From: Parascedosporium putredinis
Lineage: Eukaryota > Ascomycota > Sordariomycetes > Microascales > Microascaceae
Direction: 5' to 3'
Assembly: GCA_949357655.1 (NCBI GenBank)
Contig: CASHTG010000001.1
Span: 4,960,001 to 5,024,000, forward strand
DNA length: 64,000 nucleotides
Under the pieces are notes generated by a model. The model searched no databases. It had not been told where the DNA came from and saw nothing but the letters and a program-made list of their open reading frames with translations. Position 1 is the stretch's first letter; each line of letters opens with the position of its first letter. Position numbers and translations under genes: made by a program. Shown piece after piece: positions 54,684 through 64,000 of the stretch.

Positions 54684-57602
54684 TTATGATACAGGGCTTT
54701 TCGCACCAAGCTCGCAATCTAACTTGTCCGTATAGCAGACGGTGGTTAAGCGGTCGCTTGACTCGCCTATCCAGATCTTGAATCTTCCATCAACTTCTGG
54801 AATCACCCAATCTTGGATCTCCACGTCCCACACGCTCAAGTCCTTCCGAGTAAGCCTAAGTTCTAAAGTTTGACTTTCCCCTGGCCGAAGAACCCTTGTT
54901 TTGGCAAAGTCTCGGAGCTGAATGATTGGTGTGTCGTAGGGAATGCCATCGGGAAATTGGATGTAGGCCTGTAGTACCGCTTTTCCGGAGTATTTAGTGC
55001 CTGAATTTTGAACGGTGACGGAAATCTTGTACCCAGTATCCCAGAGCGCGGGGTTACCGCCCTCGCCACCTCCGGCCCTCGGCCCAGACTTTTGCTGCGT
55101 GCTATATTCAACCGGGTAGGCGTCGTACTTCCGAGTCTTTCGATGTTCGACCGCCTCTTTAGCTTCATCTGGCTGAAGCCAAGAGTAGATGTATCGGAAT
55201 ATCTTGTTGAACCCAGACGGGGTAAGGCTTCGGCTTGGTCAGGATATGGTCCAGAGTAGTCTAAGACACTGCCCTTCTGTGGTCGGGTGGGTGGGAGAGA
55301 GGTGAGTTTGGTAACTTTGGTGACGGCTGGTTGAGAAACCGTGAAGCTTGTATAGCTCAGGCCGTGTCCGAAGGCGTAGCGCGGCTTGATGCCAACCTTA
55401 TTCAGATATCGGTAATCGATATACCTGCCGACGTGGGCCATGAATGTCAGCGTACCTGCAGTGTCGCACGGTAATAGGGCTTACTTACAATCCCTCGACG
55501 TAGTCATCTGCAACACCAGAGCCGGTAACTAGTGTTGTGATGCTGTTGGGAAAGTCTGATTCCTGCTTGGTGATGCTGTATGGAAGATGGCCGCTCGGCG
55601 AGACATCACCAAATAGAATGTTGGTGAGAGATTCCCCAGCCTCCTGGCCTGGCAGATGAGCAAATAAGATCGCCTTCACACTGGGCAAGTCGTGCCACCG
55701 GTCCAGAATGAGAGGCCCGACGGTATGGACGACGACTACGACGTTCTTATACTTTGCTGCAGCCTGCTTGACGAGTTCGTCACCTCCATGCCAGGCGTAG
55801 AGGCCGGAACCGTCTCGGTCACCGTGGTTGCCTTCAACCGTGTACGTATTTTCCCCGAGTCGGAGGTTAAGAACACAATAGCAACATCATTCTCAATAAC
55901 AGTTGGGACGCTTGGGAATTTGTCGGTGTTATAAAACGTAACGTCCTTTACCCTTAGCTTGAGGGCGTCGATTGGCGAGTCCAAATACGGATATTCCACA
56001 GTCCCTGAGCCCCAGCCTTGACCAAGCGTTCCCTTGTTGCAGTTGCGGTCAGAGCAAGCATTAGGACCATCCGGGTTTGTCTGTGCTCCTGTGCCAAACA
56101 CCTTGATAGAACGGGCTGTGGTTAATGGGAGCAGTGAGTCGTCGTTCTTAAGAAGAGTAATGGCGTCCTGCGCAACTTGTCGTGCAGTGAGATGGTGATC
56201 GGCCTGGACGTCTACAAACTCGTTCACAACCCCGCGAGGTGAGAATGGCCAAGCTGCAGAGTAAAGATCCCCTTCGCGGTCTCTCGTGTTGGTTGAAAAG
56301 TTAGGTGGTGGGAAGTCCTCATTCTGGCCGAAACGATACCAAGTGGCAACGATGCGCGTCGCCATGTCGTTTAGGCGGTCAATAGGGACGGAACCGTTGA
56401 GGACCGACCTCGTGAGGTCGTACATCCAGTAGCTATAACCAAAGAGGGGCACTTGGGTGTCTCCGGGCATGTTCATATCCAGGCCCGCCAAGGCAGACCC
56501 AACCCCAGACATGTGGGACAGCCAGTCGGACATAACAAACCCCTGAAAACCTAACTCGTCTTTGAGGATGCCGTTCATTAGCATGCTGTTTTGACTGCAT
56601 GCAGAATTGTTGACCTATGCATAAATCAGTTCCAGCTCAAGATGTATTAAGATGGGAGTATAGTGCGCATGGCAAAACTTGGGGACGGCATTACTGCATT
56701 GTAGGCGGTCATGATAGATCCCACGCCGGCACGGACACCCTCCGCAAATGGCCAGAGATATAACTCATGAAGGGTCCGATCATCTTCAAGATTGCGAAAA
56801 TGAGGCAAGGATCGAGAGAAATGTCAGTAAAGTAGTTTTAAATTTTCTCCGCCAAGGAAAATACGTACCAATGTTGGAACTATAGCCAGACTGAAACGGA
56901 TTAAACATGCGATACATTTCTTGCTCATTTCCGATGAAATGCTTCATAGTCGCAATCACGCCTTGTTCTTGCACACCCTGTATTGTAAGAGCCCCACCAA
57001 TGGCTTGCAGAACCGGGTCGGACCCGAAACCTTCCCAATTGCGACCCCCTTTGGGCTTTCGGCCGAGCGGCCCGACCGACGGGCCAAGGTAGATATTGAT
57101 TCCCTTTCCACGGAACTCTTTCCCCATCGCAACCGCTCTGTCGTACATGAGAGACTTATCCCATGTCGCGCCGGTAGTAATTCCCGCAGGAAAAACCGTG
57201 ACTAGATCGGCAAGGCGGACACCGTTGGCCGCATCACCGAGACAGAGTTGTGGGAAACCTACCCTTTCTGCGCTCCCCGTATTGCCAACACAGCGCCTAA
57301 AAAGCATGTTAGAGGAAGGGAGCCTATCAGAAACTCGTGGAGAAATTATAGCGTACCCTATAGTGTTATGGCGAAAATTAGAAGACAGTAAATAGAACAA
57401 ATGGAAGTGTTAGATTTGTGTACGTGCCCATGTAAATGCCAGTGCCGGAAGTGATGTTGGTTTTCTCAGCTAAGGTCATCATATCCACCTTCTCTTTGGC
57501 TCTCACGTAGCTATTCCTCCAGTCGCTTACCCAGCCCCCATAAGGAGCTGGGTAGTAACCGGCAGTGGCATAGCTACTGATTTGTGATCCAGAGTTTCCC
57601 AT
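54684..57602 (-). CDS. Glycoside hydrolase family 3 beta-glucosidase
   Basis: A retaining beta-glucosidase that releases glucose from cellobiose and other beta-glucosides. The N-terminal barrel is seen in FPAGITTGATWD, NIYLGPSVGPLGRKPKGGRN, FIGNEQE and the nucleophile segment GFVMSDW. The C-terminal part has AITLLKND, VFLTSDSGEN (acid/base region) and HLPGQEAGESL. YAFGHGLSYTSF precedes a fibronectin-III-type end reaching TAA at 54684-54686. About five exons. Runs of G (55219-55222) and C (55853-55856) are each one base short, and restoring them gives the normal protein. The in-frame ATG at 57602 gives no signal peptide; an upstream exon may supply one, or the enzyme may be intracellular. Confidence 0.92.
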
Positions 57603-59469
57603 TCTAATAGGTAGGAATTGAATTCGAATAAACAAGCAAATCCTCACTCGACGATGGGTAGCCCAGCTGAGGACCGCATATCAAAATCATAATGCCATGA
57701 CGCGTTGTATTTATAGTGTTGAACGAAGCTCCAAACCCTACCCGACCATCAGGACCACCTCCCGAAATGACGACGTTTGTCATTCTTACTACAATCAGGC
57801 TCTCAGGTATAGGCTGTCAAGCTAGCTTGCATCTTAACACCGTGCGTCATGGGTGGCCTCTTTGTATTCCCGCCGCCTTATAGAGATCGTTTTTTGTCTT
57901 CCTTTAATCGCGCGGTTACGTTGAGTCTAAGAAAAATGAGGATCAGCCCTGACAGGACCACATGAGCGAGATATGGTCACATAAAAGCCACCAGATACCG
58001 TCAACGTAGGACCGAACGGATTGAGGGCGCACGAATCATCACGAGCCCTCATAAAACGTCACGAAGCTAAGAAATGGCCCCCATCTTGCGAGGGAGGGTA
58101 GGATTTGTTTAAGTGTGGAAGGCCAAGATATACCCGAGGAATTTTGGGTACGACAGCTAGACCGAGGTCATGGCGACACCCAAAGTGCACACATCTAGGT
58201 AGGACCTAGTAGACTCGGAGGGTGCCAATGAAAATGGTGGAGAGACTGCGATTGCCGGCCGTGGAATATCTGGGGCGATGTACTTCAAGGTCGCAGCGGG
58301 TGGGGGTGGGGTACTGTGGGGTCCGGTATTTGTCTAGATGCGGACACAGACAGGTATGGGGGCACTAATAGTTGTCAACCAGATTCCGGAACAGGTAATG
58401 GAGGAGGAGCTGTGGATGGTTGGGGTAGGACCTTTCCTCGGCTCACAAGGTCATGGAGGAAATTTGCTTGTGATCCCTCGTAAGGTCCAAGTGCCCTTTG
58501 GCGAAATAGGAAGCCAGAGTCGATTATAAGTCACCTCGTGACGAGATGCATTGTACAGGGTCGCACCGGGGCTTCTCCGGCACAATGGCTTCTAGGCAAT
58601 CCTCTTGAGGATCTTTGTTTTCAGAATCGACTGCCAATAGGGCCAAAGCCCGGTAACGAATATTTGGGAATGAGGGCGGTAATTTTAAGCTTAGTGAAAG
58701 ATATCATGATTTAGGCTCTATCAGCGCCATGCCTAGCTATTTGTCAACGTCGCTGACCGCGGATTTAAGTAGAGGTTAAGCTTTCGGTATTTATGTGTGG
58801 ACTTAAATCTTTTATCCTTGCGCGACACTAGTTGCCAACTGGCATGATAGTGCGTATCAGGAACGGGTATCGCGTTTCCCCGTTAGGCCCCTTAGAAGAA
58901 CACCTTACTGTCGACTTATATAGGCTATGATACTTCCTAGATTTTGTCCAGTGAGGTATCCCCGGATATTAGACCATTTTAGGAACATGCCCGGATTGCT
59001 TTAGACTAGTCTCGGGATATGTCGCACGAAGCTGCCAATCCGAATTAGCCTAAGGGCACCTTATAAAAGAATTTGAGGGGGTGGAGAGATGGGAAGATAT
59101 AGGAATAATGCAAGTGGTCTCGAGTAACGAATGATAGTAGCTATCAGTTGATATAGACGGTTGCTCTTACTTTAGCTAGCTAAAGTTACTATAGTTGTCA
59201 AGTTATGTATTTTGAAGTTCGGAGCCCTTCGTCTAGATCTTGACACGTGGAGAGAATTACTCTTCACGCTATAGAAGAAATCAATTTGTATGGCATGCCG
59301 ACACGAGAGTAAAAGAGGAAATGCACATCATAAGCTTGCTAGAACAATTATCGAGACAATTCGTTATGATGATAGGCAGCCTTTTCCCCTGCGCACGCGT
59401 AAGACTAACTTCGATACGTTTATCGTACCGACAGATAGCTACCATGTATAAAGTGGGCACCACCGATCG
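57603..59469. other. 1.9 kb gene-poor region
   Basis: The left end is the promoter of the GH3 gene. Otherwise there are only short motif-free frames and TA-rich DNA (58650-59230) with no recognisable element. Confidence 0.55.
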
Positions 59470-60583
59470 CTAGCGAGAAGTGTGCGAGTCTAGCTGGGTA
59501 GTGTGCTGGTCCATGACATGTTGAGCGTGTTGGACTGCGTTCTGGTGAGACTGGGATGGCTGATCACCAGGTCCTCCTTCCTCTTCCTCTTCCGGCGGCT
59601 TCTCAGAAAACAGGCCCTTGATACTGCCTAGCCCTGTTGCAGTCTGATAAACTGCAAAGCTCGTAGCAAATTGCATGTGGGCGCCGACTTGGATAGCATC
59701 TAGCATAGCTACGGCGAAATTTTGACAGTTATTACTTATCAAGTTGTATGCGGCCTTCTTCTGCCGCATATTGAAGATGACCATTTCCCCTGGGAGCGAC
59801 AGAGTCAGCCTTTCACGGTCGCTTAGAGTTCGCGATGTTAGAAGTTAGAAGCGGTGGATACACACCTGCCTGCCGAAGCGCCTCGTCGTTGAAGCGGGTC
59901 CTGCCGACTTCGAATGTGTGCCACTCCTCTCGGTTAACCTTGCCGTTGATATAAATCACGTCTAGCTTCTCGTCCTGCCTCGAAAGTTAAATTCAGTCCC
60001 TAGTCCGCACGGGGAAGGGCGAGCCAAACCATCCACAGTTCGTGTGAATAATCTCCCACAAGAATAGCCCAGTGCTGTGTCGGGTCAGGGTATCTGTTTA
60101 TATTCTCCGTAATCAATCGACCAATGCCAGTCTTCTCGGCAAACCACTTCCCAGCGAAGCCGGCCACGGGTGCCAGCCAATTTCTACCTTGCGATGACCA
60201 CCATAGATGTCAGGTTCCGCAGCTGGAACCACATTGGGCTTAGACCCTAGGCCGAGTGCTTCATCGATTGACTTTTCAACCTTGAGTTTCCCCTTCACAA
60301 GTTCCACCTTGCCTCGGGATACCCCCTCCTGCCTACACTCTACATCAATGACTAGAACTAGGCTAACGAGCGCCTATGAGATAGGGTATGCTTACCAAAG
60401 CTCCTTCAATTTTCCTTTCACAATGTCAGAAGTTTCGGCTTCGACTGGCGGCGTTTCCGCTGTCGTCACGGTTGGCCCGTCCTTTCCTCCCCTCGGCGTG
60501 TCAACGGGCGGCGCTACCTCCGGCGCTGACTTCTCAGAACTCCTACCCTTAGATTTTGATACGAGATTCCTTAATCGTTTCAT
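59470..60583 (-). CDS. Conserved fungal protein with His and Asn-Cys motifs (papain/LRAT-like fold possible)
   Basis: The ATG is at 60583 (MKRLRNLVSKSKG). A basic, disordered N-terminus leads to GWHPVAGFAGKWFAE and HWAILVGDYSHELWMD. An intron (about 59975-60036) joins to DEKLDVIYINGKV and EEWHTFEVGRTRFNDEAL. After another intron come YNLISNNCQNFAVAMLDAI and an acidic, His/Gln-rich tail ending at 59470. A conserved His followed far downstream by Asn-Asn-Cys is the layout of permuted papain-like enzymes (LRAT/NlpC group). I infer a possible thiol enzyme but cannot name the family with certainty. One G seems to be missing near 60169 (between CACCC and GTGGCC), which joins the second exon to the motif region. 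Confidence 0.72.
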
Positions 60584-60877
60584 TGCGACACAGGTAAATC
60601 TATGGCCTTGGCTGTAGAATGCTTTCAAAAGTTTCGCGGCTCTAGAATTCAGTCACATCACGGGGGAAAAAGTGAATACTGCATGTCGTCGTCAGCCCCT
60701 CCTTTGGGAGTGAGCCAATAATAATGCGGCTGGTGAGAACACACTCGCTGTGCGTGGGGTGGAGGAGATCCATGGATGCTATTGGCTGGTGGAGTGAGCT
60801 GAAAAAGGACAGCGTTGGATGAGGTGAATTTGATCCTTCTTGCCTTTATCTTTCAGGCCTACCGAGGTAGTGATAAA

Positions 60878-61444
60878 CTAAGCGTACGAGTTCCCTTCAC
60901 TCCCATAACGAGGATGACCCCTGCCTTTCATTTCCATCAGAGCAAGACCTGATCCAAATTTTGACTCGACCACCTTCATATTCATCCATTTTTCGTAAAA
61001 AGGGACAGATCGGTCCCAGTCTGCCGTGAATAACACGTTCCTCCGGAGATGCGGCATGGTCTGAACGACCTCCTGGATGCATGTCACTAACCAGCTGCCC
61101 AGGCCCTGTCCCTGGTATTCTCGATGCACCCAGACATCCGTCAAGTAGGAGAAGGTGGTGAAATCCGTGACGAGACGAGCAAATCCAATGAGCTTTTTAT
61201 CGTCTCCTAGTTTAGTTGATTCAGCGTCGGTAGGTTGTAAAGGCGACTGATATAACCCAAAGCAGAGGGAGTTGTGAAGCATTTCTACCATTGCCGGTGC
61301 TGGAAGAGCCTTGGCCCAGTAGAAATCATCAGAGTCAAAGGCCTCAATTAAGGCCGGTATTGGCACGAGAGAGGGATTGGTGGAGATGAAGTATTCTGCC
61401 TTTGTCCAGGTGCGGTCCCGGAGTTGAGATCTGAATGAAGCCAT
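60878..61444 (-). CDS. GNAT-family N-acetyltransferase, intact
   Basis: A single exon of 188 residues with ATG at 61444. The acetyl-CoA site is LTDVWVHREYQGQGLGSWLV (R/QxxGxG), and the last part (VPFYEKWMNMKVV) closes the fold. This small GNAT is similar in plan to tyramine or spermidine-type acetyltransferases of fungi, but its substrate is unknown. No frame breaks, unlike the other three GNAT genes in the window. It stands alone; the nearest gene on its left is the His/Asn-Cys protein, 295 bases away. Confidence 0.92.
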   Translation of the reverse strand: MASFRSQLRDRTWTKAEYFISTNPSLVPIPALIEAFDSDDFYWAKALPAPAMVEMLHNSLCFGLYQSPLQPTDAESTKLGDDKKLIGFARLVTDFTTFSYLTDVWVHREYQGQGLGSWLVTCIQEVVQTMPHLRRNVLFTADWDRSVPFYEKWMNMKVVESKFGSGLALMEMKGRGHPRYGSEGNSYA

Positions 61445-61910
61445 GGCTTAAATATACTTAGGTCGTTTCGAAGGTAGTCGTGCACATTGAAAGGGAGATA
61501 TAATATACGGGGATGCCTCACCAAAACCTTGGTCGTTTTATTTTTCAACCTCGTTCAGATGCGCGCCCTTTCGACGACGCGACATTCTCAATAATGTATA
61601 ATAACGATCTCTTAGAAGAAATTTCTCTTTAGACGACAATTGTCTCGGTATGTTAGATAATGAATCGTTTAATCCGGTGCAGTCGAGAATGTACTAATCC
61701 ACGTAGAGAATGGTCACATGATCACGCTTGCCCCACCTCAGTTGCTCAAGTCTGTCTTCGATTTGTCACCTCAAGAGCTGAGTTAATACCTGCGGGGTCT
61801 AAAATAAGACGAGTGCGTCGTGAACTTTTCCACCCGGAATCCTCAGCATCACGACAGAGGCTTCATACATTGTAGCCGTCTCTTTTATCCGTCCACCTTC
61901 TTTTCGAACC
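61445..61910. other. Divergent promoter between GNAT and ribokinase genes
   Basis: A 0.47 kb region between two outward-facing starts (61444 minus, 61911 plus). It has no coding pattern and probably carries both promoters. Confidence 0.5.
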
Positions 61911-62860
61911 ATGACGAACAAGCCCATCATAGCGGTGATTGGATCGCTCAACGTTGACGTTGTTACTTACGTTGATCGCATTCCTCAGGGCGGCGAGACA
62001 CTTGCTGCGAAAGGCTTCAACATTGGGCTCGGGGAAAGGGCGCAAACCAGGCGGTTGCATGTGCCAAAGTCTCACGTACTAAGGATGACGTTCAGGGTGG
62101 AGTCGCGGTTGTGAAAATGATTGGGGCTGTGGGTGACGACAGCTATGGGCCCCTAGTAGTCAACGGGCTCAAGGGTGTCGGTATTGATGCCTCGGGTATC
62201 CAAGTCCGGAATGGAGAAAAGACCGGAGTTGCAACTATCATTGTTGAGGAGGCGACTGGGGAAAATCGCATCATGTTCTCAGCACATGCGAATGCAACTG
62301 TCCGACCTGACGAATTCGTTGCAGGGTTGCCCCAACCTTTACCTGACCTGATCATTATGCAACTTGAAATCCCCTTAGACACCGTCACACAGATAATCAC
62401 GACCGCCCAGAGGCTCAACGTCCCTGTTCTTTTCAACCCTGCGCCGGCCCAGAAGATCGGAAAACAGTATTATCCGGGAGTAACACACCTAGTCGTTAAC
62501 GAGACGGAGGCGGCTATCTTATCAGGACACGACGTAAAGGAATTAGAAACAAAGGAAGGACAGGCTAGGATTGCCAACGTGTTCCATGACTGGGGATCAA
62601 AGCATGTCTTGATCACGTTAGGCAGCAAAGGAGTGTACTATTCAGTGTCGAGCGGTGCGCAAGGCCACATCAACGCTATAAAGGTTAAAGCTGTCGATAC
62701 TACCGCAGCTGGTGACACTTTTGTCGGTGTATATGCATTAGAGGCTGTGAAGCCCGATTTTGACATCGAGAGGGCTGTTCGCCACGCGAATCTAGCAGCG
62801 TCAAAGACGGTGACGCGGAAAGGGGCACAGGAGTCTATCCCATGGTTTGACGAACTATAG
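61911..62860 (+). CDS. Ribokinase (PfkB family)
   Basis: Phosphorylates D-ribose at O5 with ATP, feeding the pentose phosphate route. The start (MTNKPIIAVIGSLNVDVV) has the PfkB N-terminal signature, and RIPQGGETLAAKGF is the substrate loop. The C-terminal signature is VDTTAAGDTFVG, with the catalytic Asp in AAGD. In between are LIIMQLEIPLDTV, VPVLFNPAP and VLITLGSKGVYYS. A G run (62032-62035) is one base short. Adding it gives a Gly-Lys-Gly-Ala-Asn-Gln run, the conserved second signature, and makes one protein of about 316 residues ending at TAG 62858-62860. Single exon. Confidence 0.93.
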
Positions 62861-63121
62861 TGTCAGGACCGAGGTGCAGGTTGCCAAATCTTAGCCCAAG
62901 GAGTAGTAGGTGGAGTCATATCGCGTGTAAATATTATAGGAAAATCTCGTAAAACTATATTTCAGTGGATATTTTAGAGCCTCGAGACAGGTTCTAGGAA
63001 AATACAGCTCCCGAGACAACAGCTCGAGGTCAAACCGATCGTATATATTGCCACGATATTGAGGAAATAATATGGTATCCTGAGTAAAGCCGCTAGTTGT
63101 AATATAGAGGTAGTAGCCACC

Positions 63122-64000
63122 TTAGGTGCCTGGTAGTTTATGGAATGTCTCGTTGGCGTAAAAGGACTGGCCACTCTCGAACTCTTGGTTATGTTTGAGA
63201 TCCTCTGATAAGTCTGCCCCGCGCCTAAACACGCTATACCCGTCCAGCTTGTCCGAGCTCCTCTTGCGAAATCCATAGATTAGACCTAGAGCAACGGAGA
63301 GTCCAGTCCAGAGCAGAAATAATGCTAAAACAAGGTACCCAGTCTCATGCCCTGGTATCAGTGACGCCACGCCTAATATCTTTCCCTCTCGTGATGATGT
63401 TAGAGTAGGATGTAGCCAGGCCCTTTCGGCTGCAAACACCATGTCGTACATTAGCTCCAGCGCGTCCATCCCGTATGCTAATAAGAGAGACTTCAATAAC
63501 CCCTGAGAAGGGAGATAGCCCGGCCAGTTGTCCAAACTCATATAAATCCTCGGTATGGGTAAATGAGCCACCTGGTGAAAGAACTGTGGGTTTACTGCAC
63601 GGATAATTTCATGCGCTTGCGTGCCAAACACGCGCCCGTATGACTGGCTGTTCTCGGGCTGGACGGTTTCGAATCCGCTAAATGTTGATGTTACCCCGTC
63701 CAAATCTGCCATTCCAACAACCGAGGACCAAACGCACCGGACACCAATAGGGGAGCCACATCTAAGATGGGGAGTGCTACTTGGGTCTTAAGTAATGGGT
63801 CCGGCTGAAAGAAAAGACGGAGGTCGCTCAGAGAGTCTTCAACCTTGCTTTCCGAGCCGTTGAATCGAACAGTATATGATTCGCCGCTCATGATAGTAAA
63901 AACGTATCGTTTGCGACGACAGTTTTATTATCGAGCATGATGAATGGACTGCCCAATCCTTCCACCACTGTGCTCAAAGTGGTGTTGAAAGGGTTCTGGA
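63122..64000 (-). CDS. Single-pass membrane protein of unknown function, 3' part (5' end outside window)
   Basis: The reading comes in from the right edge on the minus strand. A lumenal or extracellular part (about 64000-63370), with Asn-Xaa-Thr sites (NTT, NKT, NDT), is followed by one transmembrane helix near the C-terminus (TGYLVLALFLLWTGLSVALG). A basic RKRSS stop-transfer and a cytosolic tail end at 63122. Two base runs are one short: A run 63898-63902 and A run 63730-63732 (plus-strand bases). With those restored the frame runs unbroken from the edge. The layout is typical of a large family of fungal type I membrane proteins without assigned function. No catalytic motif was seen. Confidence 0.72.

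Overview
The window is genomic DNA of a filamentous ascomycete fungus, most likely a Sordariomycete. It has short GT-AG introns, Zn2Cys6 and F-box genes, GPI-anchored and signal-peptide proteins, a CFEM-like gene, a GPR1/FUN34/YaaH transporter, GH3 and S10 enzymes, and a nuclear tRNA-Lys. I recognised about 26 protein genes and one tRNA. I saw no CRISPR array, rRNA or intact transposon.

Layout. 0-9.8 kb: the 3' part of a large secreted protein, a GPI-anchored S10 carboxypeptidase, a convergent small GPI protein and a GNAT acetyltransferase. 9.8-14.4 kb: a long stretch without a gene. 14.4-17.2 kb: a long coiled-coil protein. 18-26.5 kb: a small membrane protein (doubtful), a second GNAT, a secreted flavoprotein, tRNA-Lys(CTT) and an F-box protein. 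28.7-33.6 kb: an 80-residue cysteine-rich secreted protein (effector-like), a fungal protein of unknown function and a CFEM-like surface protein. 33.8-43.5 kb: a compact set of sugar transporter, monocarboxylate-type transporter, AflR-like Zn2Cys6 regulator, HpcH/HpaI aldolase and FAD-linked oxidoreductase, which looks like a small catabolic cluster. 44.2-48 kb: an Mss116-like DEAD-box helicase and an acetate-type transporter. 48-52.2 kb: gene-poor DNA. 52.2-64 kb: an unknown conserved protein, a third GNAT, a GH3 beta-glucosidase, an H/NC-motif protein of unknown function, a fourth GNAT, ribokinase, and a membrane protein running off the right edge.

The most important technical point is that more than half of the genes carry single-base frame breaks, nearly always in runs of identical bases. 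On both sides of each break the protein continues with no other damage. This looks like uncorrected long-read homopolymer error rather than pseudogenes. Many gene models below therefore span frame changes, and an automatic caller would split or lose them.

The gene content points to plant-material or saprotrophic nutrition (beta-glucosidase, sugar and organic-acid transporters, ribokinase, sugar-acid-type aldolase) plus secreted proteins that could act at a host or cell-wall interface. Family calls rest on motifs I recognise by eye; no database search was run.
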